A DNA stretch of 21,396 nt from Fen-1038 sp042408355. Its GTDB lineage: Bacteria; Chloroflexota; Anaerolineae; Anaerolineales; Villigracilaceae. The notes under the pieces are model-generated. The model worked only from the letters and a program-made list of their open reading frames with translations, did not search any database and was not told the origin of the DNA. Of this stretch, positions 13,327-21,206 are shown one piece after another. Within the stretch, counting starts at the first letter, position 1. Each line of letters opens with the position of its first letter. The stretch is from NCBI GenBank assembly GCA_042408355.1, contig JBHORD010000009.1, forward strand, positions 1-21,396. Direction: 5' to 3'. A program made the position numbers and the translations under genes.

Positions 13327-15246
13327 TCACGATATCGGCGGGCAATTCGCATTGTCTGTAGAAATGATTTTCGAGCGCGCCATTTCGCCGCCGTTTTTAT
13401 CCATTGCCGCCACCTGGAAATAACATTCGCCTTGAGGGAGATTGACAAATTCTGATTGGGTCTCGAAGTCGGTTTTCGGAGTCTCTTCGATCAGGTTAAG
13501 CGATTGCGGAGAATTTCCGCCAAAAACGCGGTACGATGCAACTTCCGTAGCGCCGTTCCACGAATAGCCCAGCGTGAGGGTGTTTCCTGCAATTTTATAA
13601 GCAAGCGCCGGTAGGGTGTTCGGCGATCCTTTCCACGGGAAGCGGAAGGCGCGATAGCTGACATAAGGCTGGTCGAGCGAAAGTTCGAAAAGCGTTTGGT
13701 TGTCGGGAGCGACTTCCGTCATCGAGACGTAGGCAAATTGACTCGCCTGCGACGGCGAGCCCCAGCTGATAAATGTATTTCCGTCTGGAAGCCTTTGTGT
13801 GTTGCCCATGTATGAACCAAAGACCGGCGGCGAGTGTGTGAAATCCCAGATTTCCGTCACGGTTTTGTTTTCCTCATCCACTTTGTATTCCACGCTCTGC
13901 GAAGGCGCGGGATTTTGGGGCGTGCCGTGATTGTCGAAAACGGTTATATCTCCATTTGGAAGCTGTCTCACATCGTGCTGGTACGCAAAAGGCTGGCTGT
14001 TAACGAACTTGAACATGTTTTCCTTTCCGCCCAGCCGCCAGATAATGTTGCCGGTTTGAAGATCAATTTTGGTGATTTCGTTAAGATTCCGGCTGGATAG
14101 CAGAAGATTGCCGTCGCGCGACAGCGCCAGCGAATTTCCGTGGATCAAGTCTATGTTTTGATCCGTCAAATTGGCAGTTGAATCGAAGAACGAAAAATGA
14201 TCCCAGCTTCGCCATTCGAAAATCACGTTCTTCGACGGGTCAAGTTCCTGGATCACGAGGCCGGTGACGGTTGCGTTATTTTTGCCTCCACTGACAATCT
14301 GACTCATGTCCACGGTCTCTGCGTCATACACCATCAATAATGCGTAGCCGTTGGGCAGAATCTGAAAGTCGTGCAGATCGGCGGTATATCCGTCTCCGGC
14401 TTGATACGTATCCACCACCTGATAATGCGAATCCATGAGGTAGATCGTCGAATTCTTTTGATCGTAATAGGACAACAAGCCGTTCGGCTGTTCCTTGAAA
14501 TCCCATGCGTCCAGCGCGCCCGCCGCAGACTGATAATAAACGAGTTGTCCCTGATCGTTCAGAATCAACAGATACGATCCGACCGTTGACTCGGTCCAGT
14601 AGAAGGGGGCGACAAAAATGTATCCTTCCGCTGCGTCCAGCGAAGTCTGCGGCGCAATAAACGTGTAGTGAGGAATATCCTGCGGCACTGTCAGGAAATC
14701 GGGATAGGCGCTGCGCGGCGGGTGGGAAGGGATGGGCGGATTGGCGATTTCACTGCTTCCCGGCGATCCGGTTTGTTGATTGACTGCCACCGTGAAAGTG
14801 TATGAAAGCGGCGGATAACTGATTTGCTCATCCAGATTCAGCCCGCTGATGTTGACTGCCACCTGCTCGCCAGGCGCAAATGGACTCGCCGGTTTGAAGA
14901 TGACCGTTCTATGATCGTCGGCGAGGATGGCTTGTCCGGCGTGTGGTCCGCTGACCATTCCCGATACGTCGAATTTCAATTGACTGATGTCCTGGTTGGT
15001 CAAAGCAGGGCCATAGCGAACAATGATCGTCGTGTCTTTGGAAACATATTGGGCGTTTTGCAGGGGTGAATAATATTGGGGGGCGGGAGATTGCGTCAGG
15101 GGAACTTCGGCGGGAATAAGCGTTTCCGGCAAAGGAGTTTGAGCTGCAAGCGGCTGGGACAAAAACGGTTGTGGGGCGAGAGGCGCGCAGGACGAAAGCG
15201 CGAAAATAAGGATCAGGCTGATTGATAAAATTCTTGTTGCTTTCAT
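13327..15246 (-). CDS. Arylsulfotransferase (ASST) family lipoprotein
   Basis: This is a large extracytoplasmic protein of 639 aa. The signal peptide ends A-L-S-S before Cys20. A Pro/Gln-rich linker and an Ig-like domain (about 60-155, 'SPLQNAQYVSKDTTIIVRYG') come next. A beta-propeller of the bacterial arylsulfotransferase type follows (about 190-540), with repeated blade signatures 'DLHDFQILPNGYALL', 'IHGNSLALSRDGNLLLSSRN', 'GNIIWRLGG' and 'QHDVRQLPNGDITVFDNHG'. A FnIII-like C-terminal domain (about 545-635) closes it. Family members transfer sulfate between phenolic compounds using active-site histidines; candidates are H292, H369 and H424, but which one is catalytic cannot be read. AAGGTGAG nine bases upstream supports the ATG at 15246 over a GTG five codons earlier. 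It probably acts on the outer face of the cell envelope. Confidence 0.85.
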   Translation of the reverse strand: MKATRILSISLILIFALSSCAPLAPQPFLSQPLAAQTPLPETLIPAEVPLTQSPAPQYYSPLQNAQYVSKDTTIIVRYGPALTNQDISQLKFDVSGMVSGPHAGQAILADDHRTVIFKPASPFAPGEQVAVNISGLNLDEQISYPPLSYTFTVAVNQQTGSPGSSEIANPPIPSHPPRSAYPDFLTVPQDIPHYTFIAPQTSLDAAEGYIFVAPFYWTESTVGSYLLILNDQGQLVYYQSAAGALDAWDFKEQPNGLLSYYDQKNSTIYLMDSHYQVVDTYQAGDGYTADLHDFQILPNGYALLMVYDAETVDMSQIVSGGKNNATVTGLVIQELDPSKNVIFEWRSWDHFSFFDSTANLTDQNIDLIHGNSLALSRDGNLLLSSRNLNEITKIDLQTGNIIWRLGGKENMFKFVNSQPFAYQHDVRQLPNGDITVFDNHGTPQNPAPSQSVEYKVDEENKTVTEIWDFTHSPPVFGSYMGNTQRLPDGNTFISWGSPSQASQFAYVSMTEVAPDNQTLFELSLDQPYVSYRAFRFPWKGSPNTLPALAYKIAGNTLTLGYSWNGATEVASYRVFGGNSPQSLNLIEETPKTDFETQSEFVNLPQGECYFQVAAMDKNGGEMARSKIISTDNANCPPIS

Positions 15247-15344
15247 TGGTTGTTCACTCACCTTACGCAGAGCGCCCCGATGGGTCTCTGAAAAGAGTCT
15301 TATCGAAAGATGAAACCTTCAGGGCGGCGCGTAACATCAGTTAT

Positions 15345-15428
15345 TCAATTTATTTGCCAAAGCAGATGAATGCCTGCGATGACCGCCGAACAGGCAGTCG
15401 CGATGATAGTGAGAAAATGTGACCTCAT
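15345..15428 (-). CDS. Possible 27-aa single-span membrane peptide upstream of ASST
   Basis: A short ORF in the 263-bp region between the kinase-like gene and ASST encodes 'MRSHFLTIIATACSAVIAG' and then 'IHLLWQIN'. It is basic at the N-terminus with one continuous hydrophobic stretch of about 20 residues, as expected for a small membrane peptide. There is no Shine-Dalgarno. It ends about 100 bases before the ASST start and on the same strand. The remainder of the region (15247-15344 and 15429-15509) holds no recognised feature. A chance ORF is quite possible. Confidence 0.3.
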   Translation of the reverse strand: MRSHFLTIIATACSAVIAGIHLLWQIN

Positions 15429-15509
15429 TATTAATCTGTTATGTGGAAAATGTATGGATCAGAAAAAGCGGAAAGGTTTATCCTTTGCAGGCGCTGGCAA
15501 GCGCGCGAG

Positions 15510-16100
15510 TTACAGCCGCGCCAGAATCTTCGGCAGGCTTTGAGTAAATTCCAGATTTTCATTGGATACGTCCAGCGTCAATAAACGCCCGGCAGGTACA
15601 GTTAATAACCATTCATCTAAAAACGAATTGAACAGGGCGGTATCCTCGGCGGAGGCGACGTTGATTCGTTGCCGCGACGATAATCGCTGACGGATGATCT
15701 CTTCGCCGGCTGTCAGATGAACGATGAGATCGGGCGGGGGGAGCAGTTGGCGCGTCAGGTCGTAGAAGCGGCGGCAGAGATCGAATTCAGAATCGCTGAG
15801 CCAGCCGCGGGCGTGGAACAGACGCGTGAAGCCGTGATAATCGAGATCGAGGCCGCCATCCATGAGTCCGATCAAAGGCGAGGCGCGCAGTTGTCTTTCC
15901 TGTTCGGCGCGCAGAAGCAGGTAGTCCATTTGATTGGCGAAGCAATAATTTTTGTCTTCCTTGAACAACGTTTGAAACGGGCGCCCGGTATGTTGCTCGT
16001 AAGCCGCCGTGAAACTTTGCGTTTTGATTAAAGCGCGGACGAGGCTGGTCTTTCCGACGCCGCTCGCGCCGACAATTGTGACGAGTTTGTTCATCCACAT
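15510..16100 (-). CDS. Deoxynucleoside-kinase-like P-loop NTPase
   Basis: This 196-aa P-loop kinase fold has a Walker A 'GASGVGKTS' (11-19). The layout follows deoxynucleoside kinases: 'YEQHTGRPF' with an acidic residue after the first helix, 'FANQMDYLLLRAEQERQL' (aromatic-rich helix), 'FDLCRRFYDLTRQLLPPPDLIVHLTAG' (the 'PDL-I-x-L' strand, in the region of 123-149) and a lid 'RQRLSSRQR'. The usual D/E-R-S motif in the middle is replaced by 'MDGGLDLD', so the arginine expected at the substrate site is missing. Either a divergent nucleoside kinase or a related kinase with another substrate is possible. The gene starts three bases after the EamA stop with no Shine-Dalgarno, which suggests reinitiation. 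A second ATG two codons on would also work. Confidence 0.7.
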   Translation of the reverse strand: MWMNKLVTIVGASGVGKTSLVRALIKTQSFTAAYEQHTGRPFQTLFKEDKNYCFANQMDYLLLRAEQERQLRASPLIGLMDGGLDLDYHGFTRLFHARGWLSDSEFDLCRRFYDLTRQLLPPPDLIVHLTAGEEIIRQRLSSRQRINVASAEDTALFNSFLDEWLLTVPAGRLLTLDVSNENLEFTQSLPKILARL

Positions 16101-16103
16101 CTG

Positions 16104-16991
16104 CTAGGCGCGGGGTTCGACATCGAGCGTGTCTGCCCGGCCAAGTTCTGCGCGCGTCAATAACATCGCCGCGGCGAGAATCAAACCGCCGCCGGTCAGA
16201 ATGATCGCGCTGAGTTTTTCTCCAAACAGCCACGCCGCCAGCAGAACGGTCACGACCGGTTCGAACGTCGAGAGCATGGAGGCGTTGGTGGGGCCGATGA
16301 GTTTGAGCCCTGTCAGAAATGTGACGACTGGTATGACTGTGGCAATCAATGTGACCGCCGCGACAGCCAGCCATCCGGAATTTGTGGCGGGCCAATGCGG
16401 GCGGTTGATGGACATCAAGATTCCAAAGACGGCGCCTGCCGAGGCAAAGATGACCGTGGACGATTGTACCGCTGAGGTTTTTTGCATCACACTGCTGCCG
16501 ACAATGATGTAAATCGAATAAATAGCCGCGGCCGCGATGGCCAGCAGAATTCCCGTCCATTGCCCGCCCTGCGGGTTGGCCGTCATTGCCGCGCCGAGTG
16601 TGGCTAATGCAAGCGCGATGATTTTAGGCCGCGTAAATTTTTCCTTCAGAAAAACGACGGAAAGAATGGCAACAAACACAGGATAAAGATATAAAAGCAA
16701 TGCGACCAGCCCGGCGGATGCGAATTTGATGGCCGTCAAATATGAAAACGATTGACCCACATAACCGATTGCGCCCATGCCCGTCAGCAGATAAAAATTC
16801 CTGCCGCGCGGTATCGATTCTTTGCGGGCGAAAAGCAATATGGCGATGAGCGCGGCGGCAAACGCGAAGCGCAGGAACAACAGCGTAAACGTATCTACGC
16901 CGTCAGCGTAGGCGTAACGCCCAAAAATAGCAAGCGTCCCAAAGGAGGCCGCAGAAATGATGACGAGTAAAATCCCGGCGATGCGATTCAT
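16104..16991 (-). CDS. EamA/DMT family transporter
   Basis: This 295-aa integral membrane protein has about ten hydrophobic segments in two homologous EamA halves (about 5-140 and 147-280). Typical signatures are 'GTLAIFGRYAY', 'FLRFAFAAALIAILL', 'LYLYPVFVAILSVVFLKE' closing the first half and 'STFEPVVTVLLAAWLFGE' closing the second. Family members export amino acids, nucleosides or other metabolites; the substrate is not specified. It begins 10 bases after the histidine phosphatase stop and ends 3 bases before the kinase-like gene, so the three genes form an operon. A kinase-like neighbour may hint at a nucleoside-related cargo, but that is speculative. Confidence 0.92.
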   Translation of the reverse strand: MNRIAGILLVIISAASFGTLAIFGRYAYADGVDTFTLLFLRFAFAAALIAILLFARKESIPRGRNFYLLTGMGAIGYVGQSFSYLTAIKFASAGLVALLLYLYPVFVAILSVVFLKEKFTRPKIIALALATLGAAMTANPQGGQWTGILLAIAAAAIYSIYIIVGSSVMQKTSAVQSSTVIFASAGAVFGILMSINRPHWPATNSGWLAVAAVTLIATVIPVVTFLTGLKLIGPTNASMLSTFEPVVTVLLAAWLFGEKLSAIILTGGGLILAAAMLLTRAELGRADTLDVEPRA

Positions 16992-17000
16992 GGGGTTTGA

Positions 17001-17684
17001 TCACTGATTGCCTTGTGCAGTTCCGCTGTCCCACCATTTGGACAAATGCGCCGGCGGACGAAGCGGCTGGTCGGCGTAATGCGAGATGTCGTTGAACAAC
17101 ATCAGCCGCGCCCGCACCGGGTCTTTGAAATCCACGATGTTCAGGCAGGCCGGCGCCTGATCGAGCCGGTCGCGATAGCCGCGTCCGTCGAACCCGAGCA
17201 GACTGCTCAGGATCAATCGCAGTGTGGCTTTATGCGATACGATCAGAACATTTTCATCTTTATGCTTGACGACAATTTCGCGAACGATGGGCAATGCGCG
17301 CGCCAAAACGCTGATGCCCGATTCGCCGCCTTCCGGCGCGAACGTGAACGGATCGGCTTCCCACGCCGCGTATTCGTCCGCGAAGCGCGTCTCGACTTCT
17401 TTGCGCGTCAGACCTTCCCAATGCCCGTGGCTGATCTCGCGCAGCCCCTGGCGTGGAATCGGTTCGAGGCTGTGCGGCTGAGCGAGGATGCGGGCGGTGT
17501 CCATTGTGCGGTCGAGCGGACTGGCATATACCGCGCTGATTTTTTTATCCGCAAGACGAAGCGCGAGACGCTGGACCTGTGTGCGTCCTTCCTCAGACAG
17601 GAAAACGTTTTCCGCGCCTGAAAATTTATCTTCGGCGGTGAGCGGCGTCGCGCCGTGACGAACGAGGTAGAGTCGAGTGGTCAT
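17001..17684 (-). CDS. Histidine phosphatase family protein
   Basis: This 227-aa enzyme of the phosphoglycerate-mutase-like histidine phosphatase superfamily shows 'YLVRHGATPLTAEDKFSG' (6-23) with the catalytic R9-H10-G11, 'ASPLDRTMDTA' with R59, 'LREISHGHWEGLT' with acid E83, and 'VLIVSHKATLRLIL' with H151. All four active-site positions are present. Relatives include alpha-ribazole phosphatase (CobC), broad phosphatases and sugar-phosphate phosphatases. No cobalamin gene lies nearby, so no specific substrate is assigned. It begins a three-gene run with EamA and the kinase-like gene. No clear Shine-Dalgarno precedes the ATG, and the 54-bp gap to the M20 gene has no convincing terminator. Confidence 0.9.
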   Translation of the reverse strand: MTTRLYLVRHGATPLTAEDKFSGAENVFLSEEGRTQVQRLALRLADKKISAVYASPLDRTMDTARILAQPHSLEPIPRQGLREISHGHWEGLTRKEVETRFADEYAAWEADPFTFAPEGGESGISVLARALPIVREIVVKHKDENVLIVSHKATLRLILSSLLGFDGRGYRDRLDQAPACLNIVDFKDPVRARLMLFNDISHYADQPLRPPAHLSKWWDSGTAQGNQ

Positions 17685-17738
17685 AATTTATTTGTTCATC
17701 CACAGATTGAAACAGCCTATGGAATGTGCGAACAATGT

Positions 17739-18860
17739 TTATTCCGCTTCCAGCAACATGCCTGCCAGCAATGCCGTGCGCGGCGCGAGGCTTGGAATGT
17801 GAATGTACTCCAAATCTTTTTGATGTGCGTCCGCGCCCGCCGCGCCGAAACCGTCCAGCGTGGGCGCGAGTTTCGATGTGAAGTTGCCGTCCGAGCCGCC
17901 GCCGACGCGCGCCGCGCCGACTTCAAATCCGATTTCCTTTGCGATGCGCTGTGCCTTTTCCAAAAGTTGATATGTGCCGTCCGACGGCTCCATGGGCGGA
18001 CGATTGAGTCCTCCGCTGATTTCATAACGCGTCCCTTCGAGCGGCGGGATGACGCGCAGCGCCGCGTCGACGCGCTCCGCTTCAGGCGCGGACCAGACGC
18101 GTACATCCACTTCGAGAGTCACGTTATCGGCGACGACGTTCGACGCTGTCCCGCCGTGAATCACGTTGGGTCCGAGCGTCGTGCCTTTGTCCAAATCCTG
18201 AAGTTTGATAATTTCGCCGATCAAATGCGCGGCGCTGACAATTGCGTTTCTGCCTTTCTCCGGTTCAACACCTTGATGCGCGGCTTTCCCATGAACCCGG
18301 ATTTTATAATCGCCGACGCCTTTGCGCGCGATCTTCAAATCGCCGTTCATAAATGGGGGTTCGAGCACCAGCACGGCTTTTGCGCCTTTCGCCAATTCTT
18401 CGATGAACGGGCGGCTCGCTTCCGAACCGACTTCTTCATCGGGCGTCAAAAGAAAATCAATGGTGTGCGCGGGATGTTGTTTGAGCGATTGAATGGCGCG
18501 TAAAGCCCAAACAGCCTGCACGGCTCCGGCTTTCATGTCATAGGCTCCGGGACCGTAAGCGCGATCCTCTTTGATAGACCAAATTTCTGTCCACGCGCCA
18601 ATCGGGTAGACTGTATCCATGTGCGCGAGCAGAATAACGCGCTCACTGCTTTGACCTTGAATCTGAGCATGCAGCACATCGCCAATTTCGTTTGTGTGGC
18701 GTTTGACCTTTCCCATCGAATCGAGCCAACCCTGCATGACATCTTGAACCCGGTTGATCCCGTCTTTGTAATGCGAAGGCGATTCGATGCGCGTCAGTTT
18801 TTCAACATCGGACAAAATGTCGCCCGCGTGGCTTTGTAGATAATCCAGAATATTTTTCAT
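17739..18860 (-). CDS. M20 family metallopeptidase (carboxypeptidase G2-like)
   Basis: This 373-aa cytoplasmic two-zinc hydrolase resembles carboxypeptidase G2 and other M20 glutamate carboxypeptidases. Metal and catalytic residues are visible in order: 'LLAHMDTVYP' (H80, D82), 'YGPGAYDMKAG' (bridging D108), 'LTPDEEVGS' (E142 general base, E143), 'VLEPP' (E167) and 'GADAHQKDLEYI' (H346). A dimerisation/lid domain occupies about 182-285, with the 'GKAAHQGVEPEKGRNAI' motif at 191-207. The substrate is probably a C-terminal amino acid from an N-acyl or folate-like compound, but specificity is not readable. There is no signal peptide when started at the ATG at 18860, where GGAG sits at good spacing; an upstream open frame of 35 codons has no such site. 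A promoter candidate lies just upstream, so it is likely transcribed independently. Confidence 0.93.
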   Translation of the reverse strand: MKNILDYLQSHAGDILSDVEKLTRIESPSHYKDGINRVQDVMQGWLDSMGKVKRHTNEIGDVLHAQIQGQSSERVILLAHMDTVYPIGAWTEIWSIKEDRAYGPGAYDMKAGAVQAVWALRAIQSLKQHPAHTIDFLLTPDEEVGSEASRPFIEELAKGAKAVLVLEPPFMNGDLKIARKGVGDYKIRVHGKAAHQGVEPEKGRNAIVSAAHLIGEIIKLQDLDKGTTLGPNVIHGGTASNVVADNVTLEVDVRVWSAPEAERVDAALRVIPPLEGTRYEISGGLNRPPMEPSDGTYQLLEKAQRIAKEIGFEVGAARVGGGSDGNFTSKLAPTLDGFGAAGADAHQKDLEYIHIPSLAPRTALLAGMLLEAE

Positions 18861-18885
18861 CGCAACTCCGTAGAGAATACGGCTG

Positions 18886-18913
18886 ATTGTAGCGCAAATT
18901 AAACGGCGACCAA
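18886..18913 (-). promoter_or_regulatory. Promoter candidate for M20 peptidase gene
   Basis: On the minus strand TTGGTC (18908-18913) and TACAAT (18886-18891) are separated by 16 bases. Transcription would start near 18879, leaving a leader of about 19 bases containing the GGAG ribosome site. Confidence 0.45.
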
Positions 18914-18955
18914 CAGGCCGCGGCTTTGTGGTAATTCCAAATCGAAAATATACAT

Positions 18956-18984
18956 CGCGGCGCAAGATATTGTCTTGCGCCGCG
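18956..18984 (-). terminator. GC-rich hairpin after HNH lipoprotein gene
   Basis: A perfect 12-bp inverted repeat (arms 18956-18967 and 18973-18984, 5-base loop) lies 38 bases past the stop codon of the HNH-like gene and upstream of the M20 promoter candidate. The stem is very stable, but the following minus-strand sequence (ATGTATATTTTCG) has only a broken T-run, so termination may be incomplete. Confidence 0.6.
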
Positions 18985-19022
18985 AGCAGAATCGCTTCAT
19001 CCGGCCATCGCCCAAAAAATTT

Positions 19023-19583
19023 TTATTTGTTCGGCATGGATTGATACACGGAAAGCCAGTCATGCGAAATTTCGTATTGCGCCTGTTGCAAAGATATCGC
19101 GCCGCTGCAGACCTGGTCATGCAGATAATTTTCAACTTTATCTTTTTCGTGAAACCCCGGACGCGGTTCGGCAGGTTCGGGCCAGAGATTGGCAATGTCA
19201 TTCGAGCCGCCCAGTTCGAGCGAGATCAAATGATCCACTTCGTATTGTCCCGGTGTGTGCGATGTGATCCCGTATTCGGCATAGACCTGATTCTTTTCCG
19301 AGTCCGGAACGTTCCGAACGCTTGACGAATAACCGGGAACGCAAATCTTGTCCACAGTTGCATCGGGGAAGATTGCGCCGGGCGTGCAATCGGGATCGGG
19401 CAGGGCGTTTTGCGAAACACAGCCGGATGTCTTTGTGCGTTGCCCAAGTCCGCCGGTTGTACTATTCGAAGTCGGCGCTTGAGTCGCCGGTTCGCTGGCG
19501 GCGGGGATGGTTGTCCCGCCGCATGCCGCGATGATTACCATGCTGACGATCAACGTGCTGATGAGAAGGGCCTGTTTTTTCAT
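19023..19583 (-). CDS. HNH-nuclease-like lipoprotein
   Basis: This 186-aa protein has a lipoprotein signal ending I-I-A-A before Cys21, a Thr/Ser/Ala-rich linker (22-55) and one compact domain. The core reads 'YEVDHLISLELGGSNDIANLWPEP' across 114-137, with D117-H118 and N132, then 'FHEKDKVENYLHDQVC' (144-159) with H145 and K147. This matches secreted HNH-type proteins that share the phrases 'DPDCTPGA', 'CVPGYSSSVR' and 'AQYEISHDW'. If active it would cut DNA outside the cell or at the membrane surface. Cys55, Cys66, Cys81 and Cys159 could give disulfides or a structural site. AAAGGA nine bases before the ATG overlaps the end of the previous gene, so the two are coupled. No immunity gene is recognisable, as would be needed for a toxin. 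A nutrient-scavenging or DNA-uptake role is equally possible. Confidence 0.8.
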   Translation of the reverse strand: MKKQALLISTLIVSMVIIAACGGTTIPAASEPATQAPTSNSTTGGLGQRTKTSGCVSQNALPDPDCTPGAIFPDATVDKICVPGYSSSVRNVPDSEKNQVYAEYGITSHTPGQYEVDHLISLELGGSNDIANLWPEPAEPRPGFHEKDKVENYLHDQVCSGAISLQQAQYEISHDWLSVYQSMPNK

Positions 19584-19589
19584 TCTGCA

Positions 19590-19925
19590 TTATCCTTTGA
19601 CGATTTGGGCTGAGTGGTCGCGGAACATTTCTTCTGCGGCTTGATTCAACTCCGGGGAAATATCCATCACCACAAGGACTTTATTATTCTGCACCGCTTC
19701 CTGACATCGTTCTGCTTCTTTTTGCGGGACGCCAGACTGGATCAGCCTTTCGCTTACTTTGCCGGGCGTTGTGCCTTTGAGCGGCCCCAGGTCTTTTGCA
19801 ACTCGATCCCGCTGGTTGACATCGGCGCAGATGACCGAAACATTTTCCAAATCGAAATCGGCTTCAGCCAGATTGTTTAATAAGGATTCGGCCCTTGACA
19901 AGTTATCAAGAATACCCAGCAGCAT
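19590..19925 (-). CDS. Small YflT/GSP17M-like protein
   Basis: This 111-aa soluble protein has no signal or membrane segment. Its first part, 'LLGILDNLSRAESLLNNLA', then 'DLENVSVICADV', resembles the fold of general stress protein 17M (YflT) and related 'evade-and-sense' small proteins in which a strand-helix-strand unit is followed by a variable loop and 'VLVVMDISPE' as the closing strand. The similarity is of pattern only, so the call is tentative. GAGGAGA lies three bases before the ATG, making this one of the strongest ribosome sites in the window. The gene sits 30 bases after the serine hydrolase and six bases before the HNH-like gene. The function is unknown, perhaps a stress-related or partner-binding role. 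Confidence 0.6.
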   Translation of the reverse strand: MLLGILDNLSRAESLLNNLAEADFDLENVSVICADVNQRDRVAKDLGPLKGTTPGKVSERLIQSGVPQKEAERCQEAVQNNKVLVVMDISPELNQAAEEMFRDHSAQIVKG

Positions 19926-19955
19926 ATCTCCTCGAAATCCCTGTGTTGGCGAATT

Positions 19956-21170
19956 CTATTCACCCAACAGTTGAATTATATCTGATGCAAGGTTATCAAT
20001 GTACTGCCCATTTGTCAACAGGACAAATCCTGAGCGGCCATCGCGGGTAAATGAAAGGTAGCTCGAAAAGCCGTTCGTTGCGCCGTCTTTCCAGATGCGG
20101 GCGTAGGGGCTATCGGGGCGGTCAAGGTTCCAGCCCAGCCCCGCGCCGGTTCCCGGATTTCTTCCCTGTGCGGCGGACGTTTGAGCGAGCTTCAGTTCAG
20201 GACCGAGCAAGGTTGTATCTGGCCGCATGTTTGCAAGGAGAAAGCGCGTCATATCATTGAGCGTCGAATGTAAATAACCCGCCGGGCTCATCGCGCCGCT
20301 TTGCGGAAAATAATCCGCAGGCGAGCCGTCAAATTGATAGCCATGCGCCAGCCGGTTTTGTTGATCGGCTGAAAGGCTGACGGTTGTGTCCGTCAACCCC
20401 AACGGCTTGCTGACCGAATTGAATTCGAGACTGCCGTAATCTTCTCCTGCCTGGCGCGCAAGAATATCGCCGAGCAATTCATAGCCGTAATTCGAATATG
20501 CATACTCGGCCCCCGGCGCATAATCCAGCTTGAGACCGTTCAAATAACTATACAAATCGTTGGGGTCATCTGATTCGGCGTCGCGCGGCAAACCGGAACG
20601 GTGAGTGGCGAGGTCCACGATTTTGATCGGAATCCCTTTGAACGACGGAGCCTCGATTCCATCTGGCAGGTAATTTTGAATCGGGTCATCCAGTTTGACC
20701 GTCCCGGCTTCGATGGCTTGCGCCAACATGATTCCGGTAAACACTTTCGTGATCGAGCCGATTTCATATTCGGTGTCGGATGTAATCGGCTCGCCGTTTT
20801 CCCTGCTCGTCATTCCGTAATTGAGCAGCATCACCTGCAATTGATTCAACTGCGGATTGCGCACCGCCAGCGCGATGGACAAACCCGGGTTGTGTGTCTC
20901 ATTCATGAATTTTGCGGCGAGACGATCCACCTGCGCTTTGAGTTCATCGTCGTTAAAAAATAAAAGTTGCATGGTGGGAATCGGTGTGATGGCCGGCGTG
21001 CGCGAAGCGGCCGGCGCGGGAGAAGGCGTATCGGCGGGCGCGGCGGTTTCGGTCACGGAAGCCGCCGGGGCGGATGGGAGCGGTGTTCGAGTCGTTATGG
21101 ATGAAGTTGGGCTGCAGGCGGTAAAACAAATCGTCAGCAAAGCCAATAACAGGGTGGAGGGGGTTCGCAT
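19956..21170 (-). CDS. Serine hydrolase lipoprotein (class C beta-lactamase/PBP-like)
   Basis: This 404-aa member of the beta-lactamase-related serine hydrolase family is anchored outside the membrane. The signal peptide ends C-F-T-A before Cys19, and a Thr/Pro/Ala-rich linker runs from 20 to 66. Active-site motifs are S139-I-T-K142 ('EIGSITKVFTG'), Y225-S-N227 ('AYSNYGYELLG') and K361-D-G ('WKDGATNGFSSY') as the third element. Family members include D,D-peptidases, esterases and lactamases; resistance activity cannot be inferred from this. The length is normal with the linker. The ATG at 21170 has no Shine-Dalgarno but lies seven bases after a TATAAT box, suggesting a leaderless mRNA; the frame's further upstream start is a TTG inside the promoter. 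The YflT-like gene follows 30 bases downstream. Confidence 0.9.
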   Translation of the reverse strand: MRTPSTLLLALLTICFTACSPTSSITTRTPLPSAPAASVTETAAPADTPSPAPAASRTPAITPIPTMQLLFFNDDELKAQVDRLAAKFMNETHNPGLSIALAVRNPQLNQLQVMLLNYGMTSRENGEPITSDTEYEIGSITKVFTGIMLAQAIEAGTVKLDDPIQNYLPDGIEAPSFKGIPIKIVDLATHRSGLPRDAESDDPNDLYSYLNGLKLDYAPGAEYAYSNYGYELLGDILARQAGEDYGSLEFNSVSKPLGLTDTTVSLSADQQNRLAHGYQFDGSPADYFPQSGAMSPAGYLHSTLNDMTRFLLANMRPDTTLLGPELKLAQTSAAQGRNPGTGAGLGWNLDRPDSPYARIWKDGATNGFSSYLSFTRDGRSGFVLLTNGQYIDNLASDIIQLLGE

Positions 21171-21177
21171 TCGGACG

Positions 21178-21206
21178 ATTATAAAACGCAAGCGCGGCGG
21201 CAACGT
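21178..21206 (-). promoter_or_regulatory. Promoter of serine hydrolase gene, probably leaderless
   Basis: A perfect TATAAT (21178-21183, minus strand) ends seven bases before the ATG, so the expected start of transcription is at or within a base of the start codon. The hexamer at 17-base spacing (21201-21206) reads ACGTTG, a poor -35; TTGCCG at 14-base spacing is an alternative. The box overlaps the T-rich tail of the preceding terminator. Confidence 0.6.

Noticed and set aside
15787..16560. 257-codon minus-strand frame across EamA and the kinase-like gene
   Set aside because: Out of frame with both genes, His/Arg-rich, and crosses a gene boundary.
17693..17735. TTGTTC/GAACAA inverted repeat between the M20 and histidine phosphatase genes
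   Set aside because: Only six bases pair, the loop is about 30 bases, and no T-run follows, so it was not called a terminator.
17655..18503. 282-codon plus-strand open frame opposite the M20 peptidase
   Set aside because: It lies fully antisense to a well-motifed M20 gene, its translation is rich in Arg/Cys/Phe with no domain, and it results from the GC-skewed third positions of the real gene.
19956..21170. Serine hydrolase as an antibiotic-resistance beta-lactamase
   Set aside because: The S-x-x-K, Y-S-N and K-D-G motifs are shared by peptidases and esterases of the same fold, and the sequence does not support a resistance claim.
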